This document shows, one piece after another, positions 1 to 12,688 of a stretch of 64,000 nt of DNA (positions are counted from its first letter, which is position 1; each line of letters starts with the position of its first letter). A program made the position numbers and the translations under genes. The stretch spans positions 45,113,366 through 45,177,365 of the forward strand of contig NC_088777.1 of assembly GCF_954871325.1 (NCBI RefSeq), written 5' to 3'. This stretch comes from Gordionus sp. m RMFG-2023 (Eukaryota; Nematomorpha; Gordioida; Chordodea; Parachordodidae). A model generated the notes under the pieces. That model did no database searches. It was not told where the DNA came from and worked only from the letters and a program-made list of their open reading frames with translations.

Positions 1-741
1 GCTGAGAAAGGTTATGAGAGCAAAACCCTAAAACCTCAAATATATTAGAGTTTTTATTAAAATAGGCCGATTGACATTTGTTAGATTTGAAAAACTACTA
101 AAGCACGTATAGTGAGATATTTAAATTTCTAACATATAAGATGCATTAGATATATTATTTTATATTTTAAATTTTCAAATTATTCATAAATAATAATTAT
201 TGCTTGGTAAACTAATGGTATAATATTTACTTTAATACTTTACATAAACCTTAAATATTACTTTATTAAAATTAACTAACTCTTTCAATTAATAGTTAAG
301 CATAAAATTTAATGACATTTGAAATTTTTATTTTTATTTCTCATTTTAATTACCAAAAAATTATAATCTATCTTTCTTCTTATAATGCACTATCAGTGAT
401 ATACAACTTTTAGAAAATATTAATTAAATTCTTAACCCTAAATAAAGATGTCCAATGTCTTAAATTTCACCTTACGTGATTGTACTAGACACAAATGTAA
501 GTTCTTAATCTACTTTTAATAAATAGGATAATTTCACATATTACATACTTTAATTCACACAACATTTATTTATTTATACAATTATCATCATTCATAAGGC
601 AAGATATAAAATATTATATAAATCTTTTTATATTATATATAATCATTATAAATATCTAATTAACGAATATACTAATTAATTCATAATATTTAAATAATAT
701 AATATCATATATTCCTACATATATTTCTATATTATTTAAAT
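1..741. other. AT-rich DNA without a recognised feature
   Basis: No exon, repeat boundary or RNA gene is recognisable here. The sequence is almost entirely A and T, with scattered short runs. Confidence 0.5.
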
Positions 742-3060
742 ATGTATTATATTGAAATTATACATGTAATTTATACATACAATACTACATATAACATTTC
801 TCTCTCCTCCTTATTCTTTGACACCTCCAAGCCTAATGTTATTACTCAAATCCCTAAAGATGCTTGTTTAATGGTGGCTAAATTTTTCTGTGATTGCATT
901 TACTCCCTCTTGCATAATTACAATGAAAAGAAATGGCTCAGATTTTTTTTATGGCTTTAATATTTTCAAAGTACCTGACAAATCTTTACCAAATCTTTAA
1001 CTCTACAAATTAAAGATGCCGCTCTTAGCAAAGATTCTTGCCCTCTTGGTGAACCTCTTCCATGTTTAACATCGTGTGGTGATATTTTATCTTCCAATTA
1101 TTGTTCAAAAAAATATAACTTCTCCCTTAGTGATCAAAGCCAAACTTATATCTAAAAAATTGATAAGAGCTTAGGTTAGCGTGTATTTATGATTCACTAA
1201 CCGATGTCTCTCATGATATCTATATCAGCGTCAAACATCCTAACTCTACCATCAATCCTATTTATCCTCTTCCATACTCCATACGCGCGACTGATTTAAC
1301 AAAGGAAGAAGTTAGAGAAGCCATTCTTACATTCTAACGTGATTTCGCCCAAGGACTGGGTGGAATTCGCCTGTATATCTTTCCATTAATATGTTCCCAT
1401 TCTCCAATCATCTTGCATACTTACTTCTGCGATAAAATTTTGACCGCTGAAGTTTCAATTTTTGCGTCTATACTTTTTGGCACACGGCTCATTTCTGCAA
1501 AAACTTAATAAGGGTATCAAGCCAATGCTATGCCTTCTTCTTTTATGCATCTTGTTGTCAAAATGATTTCCTCAAAATTTAAGCATGATGTTGTCAGTTG
1601 TAGGTGGTTATAAAGCTGCGGTACACAGCTCATATTTAGCCTTTAATACTCTCTCTGGGTATTCTTTCTTGAAGAAATCTTCGAACACTCTTTTCCTTGG
1701 ATATAGTAAATTTTTCTATTCCTGATTTATATATCCTTCCACTATACAATTCAATTCATATAAAATTTCTTTTGTAGAAGGGAATCAACAAGGTAATCCT
1801 CTTGGCCCATTGCTATTTTGTCTCGGATCAACTATATGATCAGGGCAATCAATGCCTCCTGCTCTTTTTTTTCTCCGTGTCTGGTACATATATGCTGGTA
1901 TAATATCTGGCTTATCTGATGAGGTTGATAAAGCGATAGATATAACTTAAGAGATCGGCTCTTCCTTAAGTTTAATTCTCAATTAAAGGAAATCAGAATT
2001 CATCCAGTTAAATAGTTCCGAAATTAACTCCCACAATTTTAAGTCATTAATCAAGATCAACTAATTCATTTAGGATTCTCGGTTTGTGGCAACTCAGATG
2101 TTTACTCTTATCAAATTTAGTGATATCCATCCACTTTCCATTCATAAGTCGTTTTTCCCATTGAAGAACGTTTTCAATATACCATGCATTCTTTACGGTT
2201 TAAGGATTACACCTGTATTTAAATATCCTGGTCCTTGATAATAGAAACGGGAATCAAGGAACTAACTTAAGGAATCCTAAAACATAAGTCCGGAAAAATA
2301 GCTTGGTCTGAAGCTTCAAACCTATTCTTACATGTCACTCTCGTGTGGGCAATTCGTCGTACACTGAGGCATTAGATCTATGGAGATCTCGAATTCTTGT
2401 TGGCATCTCTTTACCTGTCACTTGAAAACATAAGAAATGGGACATCAAGGCTGTTGCTTGCGGAGTCAAAATTCTATTATGAATCAAGCAACACCTAGAT
2501 CGCCCTCTCTTTTAGTCACTGCTAAATGGCTTTGGGCAGGAGTTCCTCAAGACTATTACTTCTTATAATCTTTAATTATAAATCACCAAAAAACGAACTC
2601 ACTAATGCCACTGCATTAGTATCCGTTTCAATTGCTCAATTACCCAATCTTACCTTTGTTCTAAATGTTATGCTCCTGTTTACTCGAAGATACTACATGG
2701 CCTGCATTGCCGTTCATTCAAAGGACGTATTCCTAAACATAATCATTGTAATTCCATTATTCAACATGCTATTAAATCTGAGATATTCCATTGATCCTAG
2801 AACCAAGTGGTCTTCTTAAATCTGATTGAAAACATCCAGATGGTATTACCCAAATTCCTTGGAAGAGAGGTCAATTTCTAGTTTTGGCCTATTCCTGTAT
2901 TGATCCCCAAGCCCCTACAAATCTTGGCTCAAAAAGTGCTATACAAAATTAAAAAATATTTGGATATGTTCACTGAGCCTTATTTGGTAGCCGTGCTTTA
3001 ACCTCCTTCAGGTAATCTCGGATATCTTATTCGTAAACTCACTGATGAACCTATAGAGGG
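742..3060 (+). mobile_element. Non-LTR retrotransposon relic, family 1 (RT plus endonuclease-like C-terminus)
   Basis: A decayed LINE reading on the + strand, in pieces spread over all three frames. The early part (about 742-1000) resembles the region before the reverse transcriptase palm. At about 1776-1830 the RT motif EGNQQGNPLGPLLF is visible, the usual EGxQQGDPLGPxLF block. At about 2790-2960 comes the C-terminal block: LEPSGLL, then HPDGITQIPW, then SCIDPQAP, then a lysine-rich stretch. In intact relatives these motifs lie after a CxxC...H..C finger, in an order (PDG, then W-D-x-T/S-C, then K..KY) that suggests a restriction-like nuclease fold; that reading is inference. Many stops and frame changes mean it is dead. 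The same family recurs at 42600-42950, 45828-47760 and 62690-64000. Confidence 0.72.
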
Positions 3061-3464
3061 TTCTTACCTTATGCAAAGTATTGGGAAAAGTTGAGTAGAA
3101 TAAGGTTTCAGGATGGGAAGGTGGGTGTACAGCATGAAGATCATGTACGTAGAGGAATGGTCCCCAGAAAGCAACAATGTTGGAGCTGGAGGTCAGGAGG
3201 TTAGTTAAATTTTTTATTAGGTTAAGGTCACTACACGACAGATGAACATGTGGTCTTCCCCAAAAGGGTAAGAAGGTAATGTAGTATTTTCGGCGTGTGT
3301 CATATACGAAATGGTAGAGTATTTTTAGCGTGTGTCGCATAAGTGGGAAGATGTTTCCAGTGGGAGTCAGAAGATTTTTTTGTATAATAAAATATAAAAA
3401 AAGGAAAGTAATTATTTAATGTTCACGGTAACTCATAGAAGAAGAAGGAAGAAGAACGGTAATT
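3061..3464. other. Unassigned stretch between LINE and Gypsy fossils
   Basis: This stretch is G-richer than the surroundings, with a short direct repeat built on CGTGTGTC (near 3292 and 3330). It could be the start of the retroelement fossil that follows, but no LTR pair is visible. Confidence 0.3.
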
Positions 3465-3614
3465 ATGAAAATATGGTGGAACAAACAATGGTCAAGGGTG
3501 TCCACTGACAACAACAACAACTTGGCAAAGGATGGAAAAAGAATTCCACAAGAGGTGTTCAAAGAGTTGTTGGGACCTCAAGGAATGGACAAACAGGGAA
3601 AGTATCATAGTTGA
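3465..3614 (+). CDS. Short orphan ORF of 49 residues, possibly fossil gag-derived
   Basis: An ATG-started frame reading MKIWWNKQWSRVST, then an asparagine run, then IPQEVFKELLGPQGMD. Its composition is less AT-biased than the flanks, so it looks like former coding sequence. No domain is recognised. It lies upstream of the + strand Gypsy fossil and may have been its 5' coding part; a decayed host exon is the alternative. Confidence 0.25.
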   Translation: MKIWWNKQWSRVSTDNNNNLAKDGKRIPQEVFKELLGPQGMDKQGKYHS

Positions 3615-4098
3615 GTGTAAACATTTGTAGAATCATTCTGTGTAAAATTAAATTATATTTTAGATATTTATAAAATTTGATTTTTGTGAAGTCATTATGT
3701 ATTACAATTTTTTGGTCATTTTTATTTTAAATAATTTTATTATTAGTGATAATTATGATTTCTAAGCATGATTATGGTATTTAAAGTTTTTAAAATATTT
3801 TTATCTTATTGTTTTGGATTATTTTTTACAATTAGTAGCTTCCATATAAAAGGAATGCAAAAATGTAAAATTAATTCAATTTTTTATCTTTTTAAAATTA
3901 TTATTAGAATTTAATAAAGGTCGTTTTAATAAGAGATCATTAATATTTTTCTGTGATTGTTTTGGGAGTTCATTCTGGAGAAAGGGCGGACATCCAGGTG
4001 CATTGACCATAAATAAGGTTTAAACCAATTCTTTTGATATTCTATATTTTTTACGGAAATATTTTGGAACACTGTGATTATTGAACGTGATTGTGAAA
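3615..4098. other. AT-rich DNA, nothing recognised
   Basis: Non-coding AT-rich sequence between the short ORF and a tandem repeat. No splice-bounded exon was seen. Confidence 0.4.
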
Positions 4099-4262
4099 CA
4101 GTTGATCGTGATTATTGGAAATGGTAGTAAAAAATTGCGAAACATTTAACCGTGATTATTGAAAATGGAAGTGAAAAATTGTGAAACAGTTGACCGTGAT
4201 TATTGGAGGTGGTAGTGAAAAAGTTTGAAGTTGTTGACCGTGATTAATGGAAGTTGGTGGTG
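4099..4262. repeat. 44-bp tandem repeat, about 3.7 units
   Basis: Units at 4099-4142, 4143-4186, 4187-4230 and 4231-4262 share the core ACCGTGATTATTGGAAATGG and a second half rich in GTGAAAAA. The units differ at several positions, so the array is not fresh. It sits just upstream of the + strand Gypsy fossil and may have belonged to its leader. Confidence 0.8.
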
Positions 4263-4499
4263 AAGTGATGTATTGTTGTATCATTTTAGTGTTAATTTTA
4301 TTAATTATATCGTATTGTTTAACGTTACAAGTAGTTAAAATATTTTTAGTAAAGTTATTTATTAATTTTTGATAAATAATATTTAAAAATGTTTTTAAAA
4401 ATATTTAGTGCGAAATTAAATTATTTCTATATAAATTAGCAAAAAATCTCTGGTATTTAAATATATCATAACTTCAATGAAGAGCTTTAAAATAATTAA

Positions 4500-6660
4500 A
4501 TATGTCGAGGTACAGTATAATATACTATGAGCAGTGGTGGTGTTGCTGATTTAGTTAAGATGTCTATATTTTGGCAGGGATCGCCAAAACTGAAGTGTTA
4601 GAATATTGGGAAAGTCGTTGTTGATTGAAGGACACAATGGCCCTGAGGATGGATATAAAAGGGTAACGTGGTGCCTGTGCACAAGATGTTGCATTAGCAA
4701 GTAATGAAGGTTTAAATGAGTTAAAATGGGAAAGGTGGTAAAGATAGAAGAATGGAGATTAGGTTGTAGAAAGTCGTCAAGGTGGTTTAGAACGGAAGGT
4801 AATAGGTATAGAGGTATTGTTTGTTTTAAATGTGGTTTCAGGGGAGCTATGAATTGTAGAGATAATAAATGTTTTAAATGTGGATAAAGGGGACATATTT
4901 CAACGTATTGTCCGCGTAAAAGAAATAGAATAAGATGCCCTAAATGTGGAAGGTTGGGGCATGCGGAAAACCGAGTTGGAAGGGTAGATAAGGAAGTTTC
5001 ACAGAGAGGAGAGAGTTCGAATGCTATTAATGTTAGGAGTATGGCGGAGATAGCAGCAAAAGGAGAAATGGATATCGAATATATAATCGTGTGTTTCAAA
5101 TGCCGAAAAGAAAGGCATTGGGCGAAAGATTGTGATAGGAAATGAATATGATTGAGAGAAAAATAGATTTCAGACCAAGGCGTTTAGAATGGAGTGGGAA
5201 GAAGAAAAATAGATGATAGTAAAAAATTTGCAGGCCAGATACCGAAGGTGTGGTTTAATATAAATGGGAAGATGGTGTATATGTTCTTCGATAAGGGAGC
5301 GGCAATCTCAGTGATGAGATATGAAGATTTTAGGAGACTATGGCCGAATAATGTCATAATTAAGGACGAGTGAGGCAGTTGGATGGATCCGAAATAGAGA
5401 TGATGGAAAAGTGCAAATAGGCTATGTAAAAATTGAAGGATGCAAGGTGTTAGATTTGTGGATAATTAATAGGAGAGTAGAACAGGTGATGGGATGGAAT
5501 TGGATTACGAGCATGGGTTCGAAATATGATTTTGAAGAGTGTTTGTTTCATGGGGAATATTTTTGCCAGTCCAAGAGGAAATTATATTTAAAATAATAAA
5601 GAGGGTCAAGGAATATGAGTAGAAGAAAATTTCCAGGAGAAATGATGAATGAATGGAAGGTTAAGACAATATAGAAGTGGATGAGAATAAATCATTGTTT
5701 TGGAATGAAAGTGAAGAAAATGTGAAAGGGAATATGTTTTGGGGAAGTCCGAATTATGCAAAAGAGAGATGGACGATATCCAAGAGATGTGAAACGAAGT
5801 AGCGAAGCCACAGATGCGTGCAAATTTTATAGAACAGAGAGTTTTAATGGGGTAGATATTTATTGAAAGTGGATTTTTCGAATGCAAATTTGCAATTGTG
5901 AGTGAGGAAAGTGCTGCCATTGAATAAGAATATGATTAGAATTAAAAATATGATTGTAAAGCGGAGGTACAATCTTTTATACGGATGGTAAATTAATACC
6001 ATCGGTTTTTATGAGAATTTTGATGAAGTGGTAACGCCGTTGCACAGGTTGTTTAAAATGGAGGTGAGATTAGAGTGGTGAGATAATCAAGATGCTGCGT
6101 TTGAGTGTCTGAAGAGGAAAACAGGGGAAGAACCAATTTTGATATGTTTTAACAATAAGTATAAAGTGATCTTGGCGGTGGATTCATCGAGTAAAGGAGT
6201 AGGCGGGGTATTGTTGCATGAGATGGATGGAATAGAGAGACCGGTGTTGTTCTTCTCGAGAATATTCCGGGATGCTGAATCTAGATAATCGGTGATTGAA
6301 TAGGTGTCTATGGCGGTTATTTTGGGATTGACCAAATGTAGTATTTAATTGTAGGTCGTTTTGTAATGTATACGGACCACAAACTGTTGATACATTTATT
6401 CAAGGACAATAAAGAGTCAATGATGTCACCGAGATTGCAGAGATGGTTGTTGTTTGTTGGGAATTTTGACTTAAAATTGAGATATCATAGAGAATGGGAG
6501 AATTTAACCAGACATCACATCGAGATGGGGAGCGGAAGAGGATGTGGGAGAAAAGTGTTTAGAGGTAATATTTTTTATGATTGCCATATAATAATTGGTC
6601 TAAACATGTCAGAAGTCCCTTATAAATTCACTTGGCAAATGTATGTGCTTAGATAATATA
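4500..6660 (+). mobile_element. Ty3/Gypsy-type LTR retrotransposon fossil, + strand, broken
   Basis: Parts in order on the + strand: gag zinc knuckles of the CCHC type at about 4815-5145; an aspartic protease region at about 5240-5400; then RNase H and late reverse-transcriptase-like sequence at about 5950-6530, including YTDHKLLIHLF and SPRLQRWLLF, hallmark Ty3/Gypsy RNase H surroundings. The element is clearly broken, with several breaks and an incomplete pol. No LTR of its own is recognised. Its 3' side stops about 50 bp before the LTR of the opposite-strand element at 6710. It looks old. Confidence 0.75.
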
Positions 6661-6709
6661 ATTAGAATGTAAAAAGATCATTATATATAAAGCAGATTTT
6701 ATATATTTT

Positions 6710-6921
6710 TGGGATTATACTTATCGAACCAGAAAACGAATTATACTCAAACCAAAGACAAAAATTATACTCAAACCGAAAGAAACAAAATCTTTTATTT
6801 TTCAAACACTAAAATCTAACAATGAATCAATAATAATAAAATATATCCAATACATAAAAAAAATCAATATTATTTTCTTAAAATTAATAACAATAATAAT
6901 AATGTACATATACCTAGAACA
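6710..6921 (-). repeat. LTR (3' LTR of the - strand Gypsy fossil)
   Basis: This 212-bp direct repeat is nearly identical to 11191-11400 and shares its TG...CA ends. The repeat is placed as the 3' LTR because the coding parts read on the - strand. Confidence 0.88.
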
Positions 6922-7006
6922 CCTCCCTTATTTTTAAGAGGCGTTCTCAAATTACTAAATATATATAAAAAAAAATATTACATTTCATAATATATAATGC
7001 TCGTTT

Positions 7007-7465
7007 TTATTCATTAACTTCAGTTATACCCATTTCTGCAAATTCTTGTTGTACTTTATCACCTACATTCATCTTAGTAGAAAAACTGTCGGGTCTTTTC
7101 CTTTGCAATATTGGTTTCTTCATAAGCGTCTTACGCACTCCAAAATTTTTCCGATTATTCAAAACATGTTTCAGGAGTACTTGCTTAGGCTCCAGGATTA
7201 CGTTAGAACGATCCAAACGATCCAGAATTGTGTTAGAATGAGCAAAATTCGAATCATTGAAAACTTTATATTTATTATTATCATTATTGTTGATAACATA
7301 GGTATTGCTTGAACAGTTAGCTGCTTTGTGTCCTTCTGTTCCACAGGAAAAACAAGTTAAACGGAATATAGGTCTGTTGAACAATTGCTGAACATTCATC
7401 CTTGATCTATGAAAGGATGGTTGCACATTTATCATTGGTTGGTTTAGTGGCTGACCATTTCTCAC
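7007..7465 (-). pseudogene. Gag-like fossil frame with one CCHC knuckle
   Basis: An open frame on the - strand with a glutamine/asparagine-rich start and a single zinc knuckle CFSCGTEGHKAANC, followed by an asparagine-rich tract and a basic tail. It lies at the 3' end of the LTR-bounded fossil, after the pol parts, where gag is not expected. It may come from another element that landed there, or from an internal rearrangement. Confidence 0.55.
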
Positions 7466-8346
7466 AAGTTCCTCTTTCTTGCCAGTTCAGTCCATGCACA
7501 GGCTAAAGCACTTCCCGCTTGCGCTCCATTGATCTGCAGGATACTAGATTTTAAGTAAACGTAATACGTGTTCATGGTCACTCATATTAAAAAAAAAATT
7601 TTCCAAACAAATTTTCCGAATTTTTAATTAATAAAATTATTTACTAAACATCATTAACTTCTCTTATTTATTCCAACTTATATTTAATTATTATTTTCAT
7701 AATAAACAATTAATTTGATAAACAAATAACATTTTTTAATCCACTCACCACCCTCATTATTTATATCAAAACATATACTTTCCAAACCTCTGTAAATCAA
7801 CTTTTTATCTCTTTCTGCATAAATTTCACTTTTTCAATAATAATTCATAAGTTGTTTAAATTTATCCCTTTTTTTATCAACTCTTTTATTTCTCGGTGCA
7901 TATGTTTCACTTCAATAATAAAATTATAACTTTTACGTTAAATATAAATTAATTTCTTTCTACCAAATGAATTGATTTCTTATCTCAACATTCTATCAAT
8001 TTAAAAAGTTAACAAAATTTACATTACTATAAATTATATCCCCTCATCATCTTTTCCTTTTATCTCTCAACTGTTTTTTTTTAACACAAAAAAAAACAAC
8101 TATTAACCACGATATGCTTCATCCCTTAAGAACAAATATTTAATAAAACAAAAGATGACCTGCAATATACATTTTTGTTAAACCAAACGAACTATCAACA
8201 TATTCAGTTATATGTATCTCATTTTAATATACCGAACTATATACTAAGATAATTCTTACTTTTACCTTTACATACTTCTAACTATTCATTTATATATATA
8301 CACATATACCAAACTATATCTCAGTTTTTTTTTTCATGAACCTTAA

Positions 8347-8470
8347 ACAAATATCTTAATAATCATAACTCGAAATGAACCGAACAAATATTTTAATAAT
8401 CATAACTCGAAATGAACCGAACAAATATTTTAATAATCATAACTCGAAATGACCCGAACAAATATCTTAA
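8347..8470. repeat. 37-bp tandem repeat, about 3.3 units
   Basis: Three units of 37 bp starting ACAAATAT(C/T)TTAATAATC and ending GAAATGAACCGA, then a partial fourth. The units are almost identical, so the expansion is recent. It lies inside the - strand Gypsy fossil. Confidence 0.85.
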
Positions 8471-8472
8471 AA

Positions 8473-8733
8473 CTAGAAATAGACTAAGATATTCCTATTC
8501 CAATTAATGTAATAATTAAAATGGGGATTTAAAGTTACTCTAAAATCCGCACAAATCCTTAACTTACCATTAGCTTTCCTTACCGGAACTAATGGAGGTG
8601 CCCATTCACTATATCCAATGGGACAAATTATTCCATCTCTTAACCAATTATCTAATTCTTTTTCCATTTCTGCTCTCCATTCAAACGGTACCCTCCTAAC
8701 AGCACAATATTGAGGAATATACCCTTCTTTCAA
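8473..8733 (-). pseudogene. Fossil reverse transcriptase, N-terminal part
   Basis: The frame carries the typical Ty3/Gypsy lead into the RT domain: a stretch on peptides such as EKELDNWLRDGII, then SEWAPPLVPVRKANGKLRIC with DFR. It lies downstream of the protease region of the same fossil on the same strand. Confidence 0.75.
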
Positions 8734-9091
8734 ACGTATATCTACTTCATAAAACGTCCCAATCTTTCAACAAAAATTTCTTTATATTTTTTCTTCAAAT
8801 TAACCATTGCCTTCCTTAACACCACTAAATCTTCTTTACTTTCATTTTCTATTTTTTTCTCACCAATTTCACCGGAAAATTTTGTGCCACAGACAATTTT
8901 TCTCTCTCTAAATTCGAATCTTTGTAAATTTCATCTCCACTCATATAACTATCCTCCAATCCCGATTCTCTTGAAATCAACTTTTTGTCTACCTCAAAAC
9001 TAAAATTTTCATCACTTGTTTCCAAAATATTATCCATCTCTACATCCACAAAAATATCATCAATATCCAAATTAATATTTTCCCCAGATTC

Positions 9092-9895
9092 TTATATTAT
9101 AGCTTGTTTATTATTCACACGATCAGGTTCCTCCTGATCCATTTTTCCATTTATAATTATTCCATTTCTCTGAATTTCCTCATAATCATTTCTCATATTT
9201 TTAATTTCCTCGATTTTTAATATTCCAATTTCCGAAATTCCATTTATTTCATTATCACAACTTTCCTGATTATCATTTCCCATATTTTCCATTTTACTAT
9301 TCTCCAAAATTTCATTTTCCACCAATTTATTTTCCGAAATTTTAATATCCACCTCCTTTACGGATGTTTCTAACGTTTCAATGTTTTTATCATCCTTTTT
9401 CCCTTGAAATATATTCAAAAATTTATTTTCTAATCCAAATTTAGATATCCAATTCCATCCCAAAATCGCACCAACCACTTCTTTTATTATCCACAAATCC
9501 AAAAATTGTATAACTAACACTGGTAAATTCACTTTCCCCAAAACCGAAATTACAGTTCCATTTAACTGTTTATTTATCATTTTATCATTTATTAATTGCT
9601 CATTCGGCCATAAATTTGAAAATTCCTTATACCCCATTACCGATATAGTTGCCCCCGTATCTAATAACATTACAATTTCCTTGTTTCCCACATTAATTTT
9701 CACCCTCGGACATTCATCATAATTAATATCTTTTTTCACCAAATTTGGTATAATACAAATTTGTATATTTGCCCTGGGCCACTCATTCCCCTTATTTTTA
9801 ACCACTAATTTATTACTATTTTTCCTTTCTTCAATTTCCAAATTATTTTCAATATTTAATACATTTCCTAATAATAAAGTTTTTCCCTTGTCCAA
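9092..9895 (-). pseudogene. Fossil retroelement aspartic protease region
   Basis: A 267-residue frame. Around residue 75-90 it shows the retropepsin motif MLLDTGATISVMG (D-T-G active site), and further on the second motif region GAILGWNWISKFG. The C-terminal half is acidic and asparagine-rich, a spacer before RT. Part of the LTR-bounded fossil on the - strand. Confidence 0.8.
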
Positions 9896-10002
9896 TTGGT
9901 TTTCCGATGTAATAACCCCACATATTGATTCCTGTCCACCATATAGTCATGTGACAGGACAATCTCTCACATAATGCCCAATGTTACGACATTTGAAACA
10001 TG

Positions 10003-10464
10003 TTACATCTTCGACATTCCTTTTCTCATAGATATTTTTCCCCCTTTTTTTATATATTCTACCGCCGGAAATGCTTTAGAATTTTCTTGTTGATTCTTAA
10101 AACACTTATCATGACCATGACCAAAATTTCCACAATTTCCACAAGCCTTTTGATTTTCATTCAACAATTTGTACGCCGGAACATAACACTCCGCAGTTTT
10201 GTGCCCTTTATTCCCACACCTTCTACAAATTATGATTAACACATTTGGATTTCTTCTTTCATTACACCCTCTACTGATATGTCCAAACTTCCCACAATTA
10301 TAACACTTTTTATTTTCCCTTTCATCATTCCCATACACTCCTTTGCCTTCATTTTTCTTTTCCAATTCTTCTATTTTAATTTTCATTTCTGTCATTTCTG
10401 TTCTCAACATCTCTTTTTCCTTTTTAATCAACTCCAATTTTTCCATTTTCTTCCTTTCTTCCAT
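10003..10464 (-). pseudogene. Fossil gag C-terminal part with CCHC zinc knuckles
   Basis: A charged, lysine/glutamate-rich coiled-coil-like start is followed by knuckles CYNCGKFGHISRGC, CRRCGNKGHKTAEC and CGNCGNFGHGHDKC, a nucleocapsid-type array. It lies just upstream, in transcription order, of the protease region of the same fossil. Confidence 0.8.
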
Positions 10465-11190
10465 TTCTTTTTTCTCTATTTACTTCCTTTCATTTTCCCA
10501 TTCTTCCCTCATTTCTCTTCTCATTTCTTCAATATTAACCTCCTTTTTTATGTTTCATTTTTTAAATTTCCTTTTCCTCTTTTTTTTTTCATTTTCCCCA
10601 ATTTTTCCATTTTCTTTTTTTTCAGACTCTCTAACGAAATCTGTTTTATTAATATCAATTTCACATACATTTTTTTCAGAATCTCTGACGATATCTGTTT
10701 TTAATATTTCCTTTTTTCATTTTCATTTTTCACCATATATATTTCATTAAATAAATTTTCAATATTCCTCTTAAATTTTTACCACTAATATTCCAAAATA
10801 CATTCTTAACGGCTCAACATTTCTGACCTCAAAATAATTGTTGGTCTTAATATTTTTGCGATTTAGCATTTCCTTAAAATTATTTTTACTTTAAATTCTT
10901 AATATTCAAATCTAAAATTCTTTAACTCTATAATAAACTTATCAATAATTTTATCAAAAAAATTTTCACTGTCTTAAATGTAAAATATACAATACCGAAA
11001 TTATTCCGAAAATTATTAATATACAATAATACATAAAATTTCAAAAAAAAAATCAAATTTTACCTTTTTTTTAACGAATTTCCTTTTTTCTTTTTATAAT
11101 TCTCTGGCCTGTTTCGTAATGGTAGTCATTGGTCTTCCGGATTAATTTTTTTTTAAATACAGGTATCTTTTAATTTGGAGGCACCACTTT

Positions 11191-11400
11191 TGGGATTATA
11201 CTTATCGAACCAGAAAACGAATTATATTCAAACCAAAGGCAAAAATTATACTCAAACCGAAAGAAACAAAATCTTTTATTTTTCAAACACTAAAATCTAA
11301 CAATGAATCAATAATAATAAAATATATCCAGTCCAAAAAAAATCAATATTATTTTCTTAAAATTAATAACAATAATAATAATGTACATATACCTAGAACA
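11191..11400 (-). repeat. LTR (5' LTR of the - strand Gypsy fossil)
   Basis: The 210-bp partner of 6710-6921. Its inner edge is followed on the - strand by a TGG-starting primer-site-like sequence four bases in. Confidence 0.88.
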
Positions 11401-12127
11401 TATATAAACTATAGTAAATTTTAGAATATTTAGGATTTCGTGAAATAAAAATAAATATTTTATTTAGGAACATAATAAATATAAGGTAGATCCCACCTGG
11501 GAAATTTTGGTAACTCCAACTTCGAAACTGTCGACTTACAAATAAAAAATTATCCCAGCAGGCTATTGTTCTAACTATAATTTACTAATATGTATTTTCT
11601 TCTTTTTTTATTTTTTTAACTTTTCTAATTTATTCTTTAAATAATTTAAAATAAATTCTATAAAAACATATTATAATAAATAAAGGTTCTTTAAATATAT
11701 CAAGTTATTAAAATTCTCTCTTTTAAATTTATATTTTTTTTTATAATAAATTTTTTTATATATTAAAAATGTGCCTTATAAAGATGAGTAGATAATTTTT
11801 TGTGTTTTATAAATCAAGAGCAATTTCCAAGGATATCGATTCATATTTTTAATATAAAGAATAGTATCTAAATTTTATATCTTAAGATTTTTTATAAATA
11901 TTTTATAAAAAAAATATACTTTTTGGATTCTAATTATTATTATATAAAAAGAATCTAATTTGTTGTGTCAAACTAATTCCGATTCGAAGTAAATGCTTTT
12001 TTTTTATTTATTATTGCACATATTTTTCAGATCATTTATGTATATAGTAAATAATTTGGTAGCGTGTGCTATATTAAAAACTTAATTAGAAATAAATTTT
12101 TTATTTTCTAATGAATTTACATTATAG
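11401..12127. other. Intergenic DNA upstream of RpS15A
   Basis: AT-rich. It must hold the RpS15A promoter and a non-coding first exon, because a 3' splice site (AG at 12126-12127) lies two bases before the start codon. I could not place the first exon or its donor. Confidence 0.45.
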
Positions 12128-12129
12128 TA

Positions 12130-12657
<528 letters not shown>

Positions 12658-12682
12658 TATAAACATGTGTGATTTGATATGA

Positions 12683-12688
12683 AATAAA
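12683..12688 (+). promoter_or_regulatory. Polyadenylation signal of RpS15A
   Basis: AATAAA, 26 bp after the stop codon of RpS15A. Confidence 0.6.

Larger units (their letters stand above)
6710..11400 (-). mobile_element. Ty3/Gypsy-type LTR retrotransposon fossil with both LTRs, - strand, broken
   Basis: Two direct repeats of about 210 bp (6710-6921 and 11191-11400) begin TGGGATTATA and end CCTAGAACA, matching the TG...CA rule. On the - strand, just inside the 5' LTR (near 11180-11187), is TGGTGCC, a likely tRNA primer site. A purine run next to the 3' LTR (near 6923-6932) fits a polypurine tract. Between them on the - strand lie gag-type CCHC knuckles with a charged coiled-coil-like lead-in (10003-10464), an aspartic protease region (9092-9895), the beginning of a reverse transcriptase (8473-8733) and a second CCHC-bearing gag-like frame (7007-7465). 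Pol is incomplete and there are several breaks. The LTRs differ at only a handful of sites, so the insertion is fairly young. No clear target duplication was found. Confidence 0.85.

Noticed and set aside
4551-5099. 182-residue - strand frame
   Set aside because: Antisense of the zinc-knuckle region of the + strand Gypsy fossil; no motif of its own.
4099-8470. CRISPR-like arrays (44-bp and 37-bp repeats)
   Set aside because: The units are head-to-tail without unique spacers, and the host genes are eukaryotic with introns.
10279-10750. Two long + strand open frames rich in F, S and L
   Set aside because: They are the antisense of lysine/glutamate- and asparagine-rich gag-type sequence of the - strand Gypsy fossil; composition follows from the other strand.
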